Shown here: piece by piece, positions 22,841 through 32,275 of the stretch
How positions within the stretch are numbered: the first letter of the stretch is position 1
Layout: each line of letters opens with the position of its first letter
NCBI GenBank assembly: GCA_033765345.1
Contig: JANRIC010000218.1
Location: 1 to 36,220 of the forward strand
Source: JANRIC01 sp033765345
GTDB taxonomy: Bacteria; Bacteroidota; Bacteroidia; Cytophagales; Microscillaceae
DNA length: 36,220 nucleotides
Reading direction: 5' to 3'
Position numbers and translations under genes: made by a program
Notes under the pieces: model-generated
The model's database searches: none
What the model saw: only the letters and a program-made list of their open reading frames with translations
Told to the model about the DNA's origin: nothing

Positions 22841-24283
22841 TTAAATAAATTTGCTAAAAGTATCAATGGTTTTTTTCTTCTTATCTGTATAAGGAGGATA
22901 AAGCATTTTGAGGGTAGTCCAGCCTATTCTTTGGCGAAGTACGGCTCGTTCATTGCTAAAAGCCACGAAACCGTAATACCCGTGTGTTTTGCCGATTCCG
23001 CTATGATTGACACCTCCGAAGGGAAGATCAGGATTAGAGATGTGTGCCAGGGTTTCGTTGATGGCTGTACCACCTGCCGAAGTATTTCGGATGATATATT
23101 CCTGGTTATTTTTTTTGCGGCTAAAGGTATAAAGAGCCAGGGGTTTGGGTTTGGTATTGATATAAGTAGTGGCTTCTTGTAGAGATTTAAAAGGAATAAT
23201 GGGAAGGAGAGGCCCGAAGATTTCTTCCTCTGTGATAGCCATATCATGGTTTACCCCAGTAAGGAGCGTAGGGGCGATGTAGCGGTCTTCTTCGTCTGAT
23301 TGACCGCCTTCCAGGATTTCCGCACCTTTGGCGAGGGCATCATCCAGGAGATTTTTTATCCGTTTAAAATGTCTTTGGTTGACTATTCGGGTATAATCTG
23401 GGGAGTTTTGGGGGTTATTTTCTCCATATAGTTGGCGGAGGGCGGTTTTCATCTCCATAACCAGATCATCTTTGACACTTTCTTGCACCATGACATAATC
23501 AGGGGCAATACAGGTTTGTCCGCAATTCATGTATTTACCCCAAATAATTTTTTGGGCGGCATCTTTGAGGTTGGCACTTTCATCGACGATGGCTGGAGAT
23601 TTGCCACCCAGCTCAAGGGTGACGGAAGTCAGGTGTTTTGAGGCGGCTTCCATGATGATTTTACCCAGTTGGGGGCTTCCTGTAAAGAAGATATGGTCAA
23701 AAGGTCGTTTTAGAAGTGCCTGAGCTACTTGTGCATCTCCTTCAAAAACAGCTACTTCATTTTCGGGGAATATTTCCAGGAGCATTTTTTTCATAAGAGC
23801 AGAGGTATTCGGGGTCAATTCCGAAGGTTTGAGGATGGTCGTACAACCTGCTGCAATGGCATACACCAGTGGATCAATGGCTAGCTGAAAGGGGTAGTTC
23901 CAGGGAGAGATGATCAGGCTGAGGCCTTTGGGCTCAAAATACACTTGAGAAGAAGTACCCAGCATATTCAGAGGAGTAGGGATTCTTTTGGGGCGCATCC
24001 ATCTACGTAGGTGTTTGATTGTGTGGCTGATGGAGGTCAAAACTCCAAAAATCTCCCCTAAATCAGCTTCGGCAGAGGATTTTTTGAAATCAGCATACAC
24101 TGCTTGATGGATGTCCTCCCGATAGCTCAAAATAGTTTTTTTTAAAATTCTGAGTTTGGTAATACGTTCTTGGGCACTAGTATTTTTCAGGTCTTGGCTG
24201 TATTTTTTCTGTGCTTCAAAGATTTGATCGACTTCTTTTTCCAGAGAGCTAATATCGGGAGAAGCTATGATGGTTTGTGTCAT
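22841..24283 (-). CDS. Aldehyde dehydrogenase, NAD(P)-dependent
   Basis: Oxidises aldehydes to carboxylic acids. The catalytic cysteine is C258 in NCGQTCIAPDY, the general base E224 in TLELGGKSPAI, and N129 in ISPWNYPFQLAI stabilises the intermediate. FFTGSPQLGKIIMEAA (199-214) is the nucleotide-binding turn. The 480-residue length, the lack of N-terminal extension and a C-terminal tail rich in lysine fit the class 3 (ALDH3-like) enzymes that act on fatty or aromatic aldehydes. Substrate is not shown by context. The ATG at 24283 is clear. Confidence 0.93.
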   Translation of the reverse strand: MTQTIIASPDISSLEKEVDQIFEAQKKYSQDLKNTSAQERITKLRILKKTILSYREDIHQAVYADFKKSSAEADLGEIFGVLTSISHTIKHLRRWMRPKRIPTPLNMLGTSSQVYFEPKGLSLIISPWNYPFQLAIDPLVYAIAAGCTTILKPSELTPNTSALMKKMLLEIFPENEVAVFEGDAQVAQALLKRPFDHIFFTGSPQLGKIIMEAASKHLTSVTLELGGKSPAIVDESANLKDAAQKIIWGKYMNCGQTCIAPDYVMVQESVKDDLVMEMKTALRQLYGENNPQNSPDYTRIVNQRHFKRIKNLLDDALAKGAEILEGGQSDEEDRYIAPTLLTGVNHDMAITEEEIFGPLLPIIPFKSLQEATTYINTKPKPLALYTFSRKKNNQEYIIRNTSAGGTAINETLAHISNPDLPFGGVNHSGIGKTHGYYGFVAFSNERAVLRQRIGWTTLKMLYPPYTDKKKKTIDTFSKFI

Positions 24284-24430
24284 ACATCCGTAAATTTATT
24301 TTTCTTAAATTTAATAAAGATTTATGAATATTCCTATAGGTTTTTATATATTTATCACAGAAATTGTGCGTTTAGTAGTTACATATAAAATTAATATTAA
24401 GTTAATGTTAATTTATTATTAAATTTTATG

Positions 24431-24438
24431 TAGCTTTG
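24431..24438 (+). promoter_or_regulatory. Bacteroidota -7 promoter element
   Basis: TAGCTTTG matches TAnnTTTG and lies 36 bases before the ATG at 24475. The -33 region is only a weak match (GTTA-rich). Confidence 0.5.
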
Positions 24439-24474
24439 TTCCCGTTTTTTCACAATTTAAAATAAAAACTAGCA

Positions 24475-25212
24475 ATGAGAGAAATCTTTACAATTATTTT
24501 CGTGATTTTGTCTTTGGGCCTATGCGGACAAATTCAGGAGCAACATCTCTCCGATGACCTCCATTATTTAAAAAATATCCGGTTTTTTGTACAGAAGCAA
24601 TCGGATTCTACCCATAAGTTACCACTGACCTTGGTCAATCTTTGTAGTCAGTTGATGAATCAAAAGAAAAAATCTTCTAATGAACTTGTTTTTTTGAAGA
24701 AAGTTTTCTTGAAAGTACAACAGACCTATTTTAAGACTTATGACCAATTCAGCACCCTTGAGATTCTTTTGAATGAAGGGCGTTATGATTGTGTGAGTGG
24801 TACATCCTTATATGCTTTGATCTTAAATACATTAGGTTTTAAGGTAGAAATACATGAAACTCCATTCCACACCTTTTTGCTGGTATTTCTTTCCAACAAT
24901 CAGAGGGTGTTGGTTGAGTCTACTTCGCCAGGATATGGAGTGATTACAGGGGATGCAAAAATCACAGAGATGATCCATCAATTCACCTATCTTAATAGGC
25001 AGAAACTTCTGGAAGATGTGATTGTTTTGGATCGTCATATATCTATCCAAGAATTAGCCGGTCTTGAGAATTACAATCAGGCAGTATATCATTTTAATAA
25101 ACAAGAGTATCAAAAAGCGAATGAATATTTGGATCAAGCTTTGAGATTATATCCTTGCGATAGGGTAAACGCTTTGAAAGATTTGAATCAGGAGGTGTAT
25201 GCCGGACAATAA
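24475..25212 (+). CDS. Exported transglutaminase-like protein with C-terminal TPR segment
   Basis: A 245-residue protein with a signal peptide (MREIFTIIFVILSLGLCGQ). The core has C106 in GRYDCVSGTSLYALIL, H132 in ETPFHTFLLV and an acidic residue soon after (E148 in VLVESTSPGYG), the C-H-D/E order of transglutaminase-like cysteine proteases. A helical pair at about 198-236 (YNQAVYHFNKQEYQKANEYL and DQALRLYPC) looks like one TPR. It may act as a peptidase or as a structural protein in the periplasm. A promoter element lies at 24431. Confidence 0.75.
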   Translation: MREIFTIIFVILSLGLCGQIQEQHLSDDLHYLKNIRFFVQKQSDSTHKLPLTLVNLCSQLMNQKKKSSNELVFLKKVFLKVQQTYFKTYDQFSTLEILLNEGRYDCVSGTSLYALILNTLGFKVEIHETPFHTFLLVFLSNNQRVLVESTSPGYGVITGDAKITEMIHQFTYLNRQKLLEDVIVLDRHISIQELAGLENYNQAVYHFNKQEYQKANEYLDQALRLYPCDRVNALKDLNQEVYAGQ

Positions 25213-25233
25213 AGCGTAGATAGGGCATCAAAA

Positions 25234-25264
25234 AAAGGACTTACTTTTATTTTGTAAGTCCTTT
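25234..25264. terminator. Terminator between converging genes
   Basis: AAAGGACTTAC and GTAAGTCCTTT pair perfectly. On the minus strand the hairpin is followed by a run of T, so it ends the WG-repeat gene at 25287. It can also act for the plus-strand gene that stops at 25212. Confidence 0.8.
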
Positions 25265-25286
25265 GTGGTCGTGAGAGTGTAATTTT

Positions 25287-26519
25287 TTATTGGATATATT
25301 CTTTTCCAGTTTTGTCAATGTATACAGATTGTTCTCCTTTTTTGACCAGTGCAATTCCTCTTGCAAAACCTTTATCTACAGAGGTATATTTGGCTGGGAT
25401 GACAATTTTGCCGCTCGTATCAATAAAACCCCACATGCCGGCTTCTTTATAAGGAGCCATTCCATCCTGAAAGTCTTCTACCTCACCAAATCTAGGAGGG
25501 ATCACCACAGAACCTGAGTAATCTATAAAACCCCATTTGCCTGTCACTTGAATTGCGGCCATTTTCTCGCTAAAATCGCGTGCTTCGGTATATCGGAAGG
25601 GGATTCGGATGACCCCTTTTTGATCAATCCAGCCCTCGAGGTTATTCAAGCGTACTTTGGCCAATCCATTTTGAAAAACTCCGTAAGTAATACCAGGGTC
25701 TTGATATTGATAATTGATGATTAGGCTTCCTCGTTTGTCGATAAAACCCCATTTTTGGTTATTTTGGTTGTACACTTTGGCTACACCTTCATTAAAATCA
25801 TAGACTTTATCAAACTGAAAAGGGATAAGCATTTGCCCTTTGGTGTTGATAAAACCCCATTTGCCTTGTTCATTGGAGACAGCAGCCATACCGTCGTTAA
25901 AATCGTGTGCCTGGTGAAATTTGATGGGAATGCTGAGGTTTCCGGTTTTATCTACAAACCCAAGGGTAGGAGCTTCAAAGTTGCTGGTGTCAATCAAAGC
26001 CACAGAAGCAAAACCTTCTTTGAAATCACTGACGCCATTATATTTGGGAGCAATGATTTCTTTTCCTAGATGATTGACAAATCCCCAGAGCTCGAAAGGG
26101 TCGCCGCTGATTCCAACAGAAGCGAAACCATCTTTTGTAAAATCTTCTACAAAATCGTATTTAGGGTTGACGACTACCGTTCCCTTATTGTTGATAAAGC
26201 CCCATTTTTCTCCGGAGCGTACTGCGGCAAGCGTAGCTATTTCATTGTAATAAATGCTATCCTGCATTTCAGGTTTTTTGGTTTGGGCATTGAGTACAAC
26301 TTTGCCGGCCAAATCTCTTTTAGGAACTTTAACGATTACTTTTTCCAGAACGGGATGAAAGGGTTCGGCGGCATCGTAGACGCCTCCTATTTTGGTATAA
26401 GTCCATTTATCTCCCTTACGGACGGGGATGGGATCATCCTGTGCAAATGAGGCAGAAGTAGAAAGTAACCAGAGAAAGAGTGTGTAAGTGATCCAGTAGA
26501 TTTTCTCAGATTTACTCAT
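25287..26519 (-). CDS. Exported WG-repeat protein 1
   Basis: About 410 residues from the ATG at 26519, which starts a signal peptide (YWITYTLFLWLLSTSASFAQ). A second ATG at 26573 would add 18 residues and cannot be ruled out. Repeated units of about 45 residues read KWGFINTKG-x-hhIPF-x-YD-x-V-x-DF-x-EGhA-x-V, the WG repeat. At least seven copies are visible, for example KWGFINNKGTVVVNPKYD and MWGFIDTSGKIVIPAKY. The first 90 residues are a distinct N-terminal region. WG-repeat proteins are often found in Bacteroidota envelopes; the partner is unknown. It is the first of three neighbouring WG genes. Confidence 0.85.
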   Translation of the reverse strand: MSKSEKIYWITYTLFLWLLSTSASFAQDDPIPVRKGDKWTYTKIGGVYDAAEPFHPVLEKVIVKVPKRDLAGKVVLNAQTKKPEMQDSIYYNEIATLAAVRSGEKWGFINNKGTVVVNPKYDFVEDFTKDGFASVGISGDPFELWGFVNHLGKEIIAPKYNGVSDFKEGFASVALIDTSNFEAPTLGFVDKTGNLSIPIKFHQAHDFNDGMAAVSNEQGKWGFINTKGQMLIPFQFDKVYDFNEGVAKVYNQNNQKWGFIDKRGSLIINYQYQDPGITYGVFQNGLAKVRLNNLEGWIDQKGVIRIPFRYTEARDFSEKMAAIQVTGKWGFIDYSGSVVIPPRFGEVEDFQDGMAPYKEAGMWGFIDTSGKIVIPAKYTSVDKGFARGIALVKKGEQSVYIDKTGKEYIQ

Positions 26520-26659
26520 AATTTTCAGAGTTTTGATATTCGTGTTCAATATATTCTTTAGCTTTATAGTCATACAAATATAACAAAATTGTGCCAGAGT
26601 AATGATTTTCTGCTCTCAGTAACTTAACGAAATATAATGTGCAAAAGTCTGAAAATCTC

Positions 26660-27847
26660 TTAGTTTTTAAAAAACTCCAGACCTTGTTGATTAATATATC
26701 CATACTTTTGATTGATCGATACACGACTGATGCCTCCTTTAAAATCTTCTACAGTGTCATAAATCGGAGGGATCACAACCTGATCGTGAATATTGATAAA
26801 TCCCCATTTGTCACCTATTTGGACTGCGGCCAAACCTTCTTGAAAAGAATTAATTTTAATGTATTTGATACTGATTACTTCGCGACCCAATTTATCGATA
26901 TACCCCCACAAGGCACCCACCCGTACTTTGGCCAGCCCATTTTTGAAGCTACCAGCAAAAGAAAATTTGTTTTCAATAACTAGTTGAGCTTGAGCATTGA
27001 TAAATCCCCAAAGTCCGTTGAGATTGACGGCGGCCAATCCCTCGCTGAAACTAATGGCAGCGTTATAGATCGGGGGTATTTGTTGCCCTTTATAATCTAC
27101 AAAACCCCAACGCCCCTGATATTCTACCCTGGCATAACCTTCATAAAAACTTTCTAAGGATTCGTATTTGAACGGGATGACCAACTGCCCGTTAAGATCA
27201 ATAAAACCCCAGTAGCCATTCATTTTGACGGCGGCTCTTCCTTCCCGAAAGTTGAGGGCAAAATCGTATTTAGGCAGTACAACATCCATATTTTCTTTAT
27301 TGATAAAGCCCCATCGCCCATTCAGTTGTACCGGAGCAATACCTTCATAAAAGTTGCCAGCCATTTCATAGCGAGGTCTTACAATCTCTTCTCCTTTTGT
27401 ATTGACAAACCCATAAAGCCCCTGGTACTTTACTCTAGCCAGCCCATCTCTAAAAAATGAAATGTCTTCATAATGAATAGGTGTAATTTCAATCCCCTGA
27501 TGATTGATCAGTCCATATCGTCCGTTGATATATACTACTGAAACACCCTGCTCAAAATGGCTTGCATAATAATATTTGTAGGGGATAATTTCCTTGATCT
27601 TGGTATCTATAAAGCCGTATCGATTTCCAGACTTCACACGTGCCAGATTTTCACTAAAAGGGCTGGTTTCATCATACTCCAGAGAGATGACGATTTTACG
27701 TTCGGCGTTGGCAAAACCCCAGAGGTTGCCCTGGCGATATGGGATAAAAGACCCATTCTCTTGTGCAAATACCCGGCAAGGGCACAATGATAAAATTGAA
27801 ATACTAACGATGAGTGAGATAAAAAGGTGTTTAAGTATTGTTTTCAA
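26660..27847 (-). CDS. Exported WG-repeat protein 2
   Basis: A 395-residue protein made almost wholly of WG repeats (RYGFIDTKIKEIIPYKY, RYGLINHQGIEITPIHY, RWGFVDYKGQQIPPIYN and others, about eight units). The start is TTG at 27847: no ATG lies nearby in frame, and this start gives a good signal peptide (ISLIVSISILSLCPCRVFAQ). It lies 140 bases from the first WG gene and 59 from the third, all in the same direction. Confidence 0.84.
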   Translation of the reverse strand: MKTILKHLFISLIVSISILSLCPCRVFAQENGSFIPYRQGNLWGFANAERKIVISLEYDETSPFSENLARVKSGNRYGFIDTKIKEIIPYKYYYASHFEQGVSVVYINGRYGLINHQGIEITPIHYEDISFFRDGLARVKYQGLYGFVNTKGEEIVRPRYEMAGNFYEGIAPVQLNGRWGFINKENMDVVLPKYDFALNFREGRAAVKMNGYWGFIDLNGQLVIPFKYESLESFYEGYARVEYQGRWGFVDYKGQQIPPIYNAAISFSEGLAAVNLNGLWGFINAQAQLVIENKFSFAGSFKNGLAKVRVGALWGYIDKLGREVISIKYIKINSFQEGLAAVQIGDKWGFINIHDQVVIPPIYDTVEDFKGGISRVSINQKYGYINQQGLEFFKN

Positions 27848-27906
27848 GGTATTTTTTTAATATTTCGGATGACCATGCAAATCAGGAGCTAAGAAAAGGC
27901 TAAAAT

Positions 27907-29103
27907 TTAGTTTTCCCAATATTCCTGCCCTTTTTTATCAATATAAATCCAGTAGTCCTTGATTTTGACCTGCGAAAGCCCTTGGTTAAATTCCCGTGCC
28001 AAATCATATTTTGGAGGGATCACTTCTTGCCCTGACTTATTGATAAAGCCGTATTTGTCTCCTTCGCGAACCACAGCCATACCTTCTTGAAAGCTCTCTG
28101 CATAATCGTAGGTGAGTTGTAGGATTGTATTGCCTTTGGAATTGATAAAGAAGGGTTGATTATTCAATACGACCCTTGCCAGCCCTTCTTGGAAGTCATC
28201 GGCCTGTGCATATTGTGGGGGAATGAGTTCGTTTCCTTTTTTATCAATAAACCCAAATTTGCCTTGCTGTCGGACTTTTGCCAGCCCTTCTTTAAAATTG
28301 AATATAAAATCATATTTTGGAGTCAGAATTTCGTGCCCAGAAGCATCAATCAAACCCCATAGATGGCCAATCTTGATTCTGGCCAATCCTTGGTCAAAAT
28401 CTTCTGCTTCATCATATTTGGCAGGAATGATGTATTTCCCCTGAGTATTGATGTATCCATATTTTTGCACATCTATATTTTTAACTTTGGAAAGGTTTTC
28501 TTTGAAATTGATATACAGATTGTGCTCAAAAGGAATGACGATTTCTCCTTTTTTATTGAGATAGCCATAGCGGTCGCCGATGCCAGCTTTTGCCATTCCG
28601 CCCTGGAAGGCATAAATGACATCATATTGAAAGGGGATCACTGTTTTTCCGGATTTGTCAATCATGCCCATGGCTTGGTTTTTATTTTTTTGTGCTACAG
28701 CCAAGCCTTCGCAGAACTTGTCAAGTTTGACATACTCCAAGGGGATAACTACTGCCCCAGAAACATCGATAAAGCCCCAAAGCTCGTTTTTTTTTACCAG
28801 TGACAGGCCTTCTTCGAAATCCCAAGCCCAGTCGTATTCGGGAGCAATGACGGTTTTGCCGGAAGCATTGATAAATCCGAATTTCCCTTGTGATTTAAAC
28901 TTGGCCAGCCCTTCTTCAAAAAGGAAGACCTCCTCAAAACGGGGGCTGATGACCACTTTGGAGGCTTCGGTAGCAAAGCCCCATTGTCCATTTTTTTGAA
29001 AAGGAATCAGGGAGACTGGATTTGTAACAATGTTTTGCTCTTTCTGCGTAAAAGTACAGCCTGAAACAAACAGAAATATCCCCACGAAGACTATTTGATT
29101 CAT
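27907..29103 (-). CDS. WG-repeat lipoprotein
   Basis: A 398-residue protein. The N-terminus MNQIVFVGIFLFVSGCTF carries a lipobox with C16, so it is a lipoprotein and unlike its two WG neighbours. Eight or more WG units follow (QWGFATEASKVVISPRF, KFGFINASGKTVIAPEYD, LWGFIDVSGAVVIPLEY and others). It begins at the ATG at 29103. The three WG genes probably arose by tandem duplication with different anchoring of the products. Confidence 0.86.
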   Translation of the reverse strand: MNQIVFVGIFLFVSGCTFTQKEQNIVTNPVSLIPFQKNGQWGFATEASKVVISPRFEEVFLFEEGLAKFKSQGKFGFINASGKTVIAPEYDWAWDFEEGLSLVKKNELWGFIDVSGAVVIPLEYVKLDKFCEGLAVAQKNKNQAMGMIDKSGKTVIPFQYDVIYAFQGGMAKAGIGDRYGYLNKKGEIVIPFEHNLYINFKENLSKVKNIDVQKYGYINTQGKYIIPAKYDEAEDFDQGLARIKIGHLWGLIDASGHEILTPKYDFIFNFKEGLAKVRQQGKFGFIDKKGNELIPPQYAQADDFQEGLARVVLNNQPFFINSKGNTILQLTYDYAESFQEGMAVVREGDKYGFINKSGQEVIPPKYDLAREFNQGLSQVKIKDYWIYIDKKGQEYWEN

Positions 29104-29183
29104 AAATTGATCTATGAAGGTTTTTGAATTGCGCTTAATCTACCAAAAAAACGAAACATGCAGAAATGCTTGAATAAAATCAA

Positions 29184-30557
29184 TTAATTATTTGGGAGAA
29201 TGAATTTTTTTAGGGCATCTCTTCGGGTAATAGCTACTTCGGCACAAGCCTGTGCTAAGTCACTTACAATATGAGGGTCAATTTTTTTCAGAAAATCCAT
29301 AGCAGTAATCTGCTGGCTGAAAAACTCTTGGGCAAAGCTCATATATTGTTGTAATTTTTCGGGACCGGCCATAGCATATACATAATAAGAAACCGGAGAA
29401 TTCTGCATATCAAAATTTGACTGGCTAGCTCTTCCGTGCTGGAGTAATTTCAAGACAAATTTGTCATAATTCAGATTTGGTGTGAGGTCTACGGCTGGTA
29501 AATAATCTTCGGCTCGCTCCACTTCTATGGGGGAGTCAGGGTTACGAATATCTCCTATAAACATAGAGACGGGTACATCTCCGCCTCCGGTGCTATCAGC
29601 CAGTGCTTCAATGATAGAAATTGCCGTAATTTTGGCTATCAGATATTCACGGGCTATTTTGAGGTTACAATCCGTTCGGAGAATAATCTGACGGTAGCTA
29701 TTTTCATCGGGCGTATTGCGGTATTGATGGAAGACATACTGAGGTTGTAAATGATTCAGAAATGAAGACATCTTGACCAGAGCCTTTCGGTAGGCAATCA
29801 GGGAATACATATTGGCCGTAATCAGAGTATCGTTGGTTTCGGGAAGGAGTTTCCAGGTATTGTCCAGAAATCGGGCTACATCTTCGTCCGAAAAATTTTC
29901 TACATCCTGATTTGCCAGTGTGACAGCTTGGATGATGTACATTTCTATTTCTTCTTCGCTAAGTCCTATTTGGAATTTTTGGTTGCTTTTGCGAAGCACA
30001 TTTTCCAGTTTTTCGAAGCGGTTGTATTCGTCTTGGTCTTCCTTAAAAGGGATCGTGCCTTCAATACAGACTACGACTCCGGTGATTTGTTTTTGGTTTA
30101 AATATTTTTCCAATTTTTTAACGGCTACCACGGCACTCAGAAATTCATTCAGCCCACTATACAGGGGAAGCTTGACACCAGGCTGAAACTGAAAGATTTC
30201 CAGGCAAATTTGAACTGATCTATCTTCTGGGGGAATATCATTTTTGATAAAAACTTCTCCGTGATGAATTTCTACAAAACTCATCAGCAATTCGGATACT
30301 TGGGCGGGAAATCCGTCGTCGACCTGAAAATAAATAATATCGTGGAAAAGTGCAGCAAAAATCTGAGCTGGCTGAGACAGCTTTTGCGAAATAACAAGAA
30401 TATGCTCCGGTGTATGAAAGACCCTTCTTCCGCCCAGCATACATTGATTGATCAGTAGGGATAATGATTCAATTTCAGCGTTGTTGACCTCCATGCCAAA
30501 TTTTTGGAAAGCAGCCTGAAAGTGAGAAATTATTTGATTAATTGCAGATTTTTGCAT
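29184..30557 (-). CDS. HD-superfamily phosphohydrolase-like protein
   Basis: A 457-residue soluble protein. Near the N-terminus it has FHTPEHILVISQKL (H48, H52) and FAALFHDIIYFQVDD (H72-D73), the H...HD arrangement of predicted metal-dependent HD phosphohydrolases. The rest is helical with no motif I recognise; VSMFIGDIRNPDSPIEVERA (about residues 332-351) is a conspicuous segment. Role and substrate are unknown. It lies between the WG genes and the decarboxylase gene on the same strand. Confidence 0.7.
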   Translation of the reverse strand: MQKSAINQIISHFQAAFQKFGMEVNNAEIESLSLLINQCMLGGRRVFHTPEHILVISQKLSQPAQIFAALFHDIIYFQVDDGFPAQVSELLMSFVEIHHGEVFIKNDIPPEDRSVQICLEIFQFQPGVKLPLYSGLNEFLSAVVAVKKLEKYLNQKQITGVVVCIEGTIPFKEDQDEYNRFEKLENVLRKSNQKFQIGLSEEEIEMYIIQAVTLANQDVENFSDEDVARFLDNTWKLLPETNDTLITANMYSLIAYRKALVKMSSFLNHLQPQYVFHQYRNTPDENSYRQIILRTDCNLKIAREYLIAKITAISIIEALADSTGGGDVPVSMFIGDIRNPDSPIEVERAEDYLPAVDLTPNLNYDKFVLKLLQHGRASQSNFDMQNSPVSYYVYAMAGPEKLQQYMSFAQEFFSQQITAMDFLKKIDPHIVSDLAQACAEVAITRRDALKKFILPNN

Positions 30558-30618
30558 AGAGAAAATTTTAATTGGTCAAATTAAAAAAAAAACTTGTTTT
30601 CTCAAAATGATTCTTGTT

Positions 30619-32037
30619 TCAATTGTTGAGAAGTGCTGCTTCTCTTTGTAAAATTTCCCATAGATTTTCTATGTGTCGTGCTTCTACGGATGTTTGCCCA
30701 ATGGCTATCCGAATGGTATATGTGCCTTTTAGGCGCGTATGTGTTAGATAAGCTTTGCCTGAGCGATTAATTTTTTCAATGAGCTTTTGATTCAGGAAGT
30801 CGAGCTGTGCTTCATCTTGAATATCTTGGGGCTTGTATCTGAGGCATAGCAAATTAAATTCCAAGGGTGCTAAAATTTCAAAATCAGGATGAAACTCGAT
30901 TTTATTTTTTAGCCACTGCGCCAGCTCCAGGTGTTTTCTCAATTTATTTTGGATGCCTTCCACACCAAAAGAGCGAATGACAAACCAAAGCTTCAGCGCA
31001 CGGAATCTACGACCTAGTTGAATACCCCAATCTCGATAGTTATTGACCAGCGCATCACTTTGGGTTTTGAGATATTCAGGTAGAATTTCAAAAGTACGGA
31101 TTAAGGCTTTTTTATCTTTTACAAAATAGGCTGTACAATCAAAATTGGTAAACATCCATTTATGAGGATTAAATAAATAGGTGTCTGCCAGCTCGATTCC
31201 GTCCAGAATCCATCGTTTTTCGGGCAGAAGGGCAGCTGTGCCTGCGTAGGCTGCGTCAATGTGATAGAAAATACCATATTTTTGACAAATTTCGCCTAGG
31301 CTTCTTACTGGATCAATGGCTGTTGAGCTGGTCGTACCCACCGTAGCAATTACACAGAGCGGTTTTTTGCCAACCGCCAGATCATCGCGAATGGCTTTAT
31401 CGAGTTCTTCAGGAATCATAGCGAATTGTTTGTTTGCAGGAATTTTGCGTAGGTTATCGATTCCCAGCCCTGCAATTTTCACGGCTTTGTCAATGGATGA
31501 ATGAGTTTCGGAAGAAGCATATACCATGAAATTTTCCTGCTGAAAACCCTTTTGATTGATCTGATAATTACTAAACTTTTCACGGGCAGTTAGTAAAGCG
31601 CACAAAGTAGCTGTGGAGGCGGTATCCTGAATAACTCCCTCAAAATTTGCAGGAATGCCCATCATTTCTTTGAGCCAGTTCATCACTTTTTCTTCCAGTT
31701 CGGCGGCGGCCGGAGACGTATCCCAGACCATACACTGAGCAGCCAGGGTGGCAGTGAGCATTTCGCCCAAAACTGAAGGAAAACTATTATTGCCGTTAAA
31801 ATACGCAAAAAAAGAAGGATGTTGCCAGTGCGTAATACCAGGGAGAATCTTTTGCTGAAAATCCTCAAATATTTGCTCAAAAGGCTCTCCTTGCTGCGGT
31901 GGACTATCTGGGATTTGTCGGTAGATATCTTGGGGAGCAAGCTGTGATTTGACAGGGTACTGCTCTATATTTTCAAAATAATCGGCCATCCAATCGACCA
32001 ATTTATGGGCTTCTTTGCGAAAATCTTGAGAGTTCAT
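30619..32037 (-). CDS. PLP-dependent aromatic amino acid decarboxylase family enzyme
   Basis: A group II decarboxylase of 472 residues. K293 in FNPHKWMFTNFDC is the lysine that binds pyridoxal phosphate, D261 in YHIDAAYAG holds its ring nitrogen and H179 in SSETHSS stacks on it. GITHWQHPSFFAYFNGNNSFPSVLGEML near the start is typical of the aromatic-L-amino-acid and tyrosine/tryptophan decarboxylases. Substrate choice cannot be told from sequence. The gene has a clear ATG at 32037. Confidence 0.92.
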   Translation of the reverse strand: MNSQDFRKEAHKLVDWMADYFENIEQYPVKSQLAPQDIYRQIPDSPPQQGEPFEQIFEDFQQKILPGITHWQHPSFFAYFNGNNSFPSVLGEMLTATLAAQCMVWDTSPAAAELEEKVMNWLKEMMGIPANFEGVIQDTASTATLCALLTAREKFSNYQINQKGFQQENFMVYASSETHSSIDKAVKIAGLGIDNLRKIPANKQFAMIPEELDKAIRDDLAVGKKPLCVIATVGTTSSTAIDPVRSLGEICQKYGIFYHIDAAYAGTAALLPEKRWILDGIELADTYLFNPHKWMFTNFDCTAYFVKDKKALIRTFEILPEYLKTQSDALVNNYRDWGIQLGRRFRALKLWFVIRSFGVEGIQNKLRKHLELAQWLKNKIEFHPDFEILAPLEFNLLCLRYKPQDIQDEAQLDFLNQKLIEKINRSGKAYLTHTRLKGTYTIRIAIGQTSVEARHIENLWEILQREAALLNN

Positions 32038-32275
32038 GAGCTATAATTTAGTATAAAAGCTGAATTTACCAAAATCATTTATGTTTGAAGATCAATGATT
32101 TTTCGGAGCTTTGGGCTTTGATTGAATCAGTTTCAAAAATAGAAGATTAATGTCTAACATTTTTATCAGACATGAAGTTAAAAAACTGAAAAGAATTTTA
32201 TTAAATTTGAGCCGATTTAAATTTTAAAAAATTCTTATTTATAAAACTGAATTTTAATTTATAATAATAAAGCTC

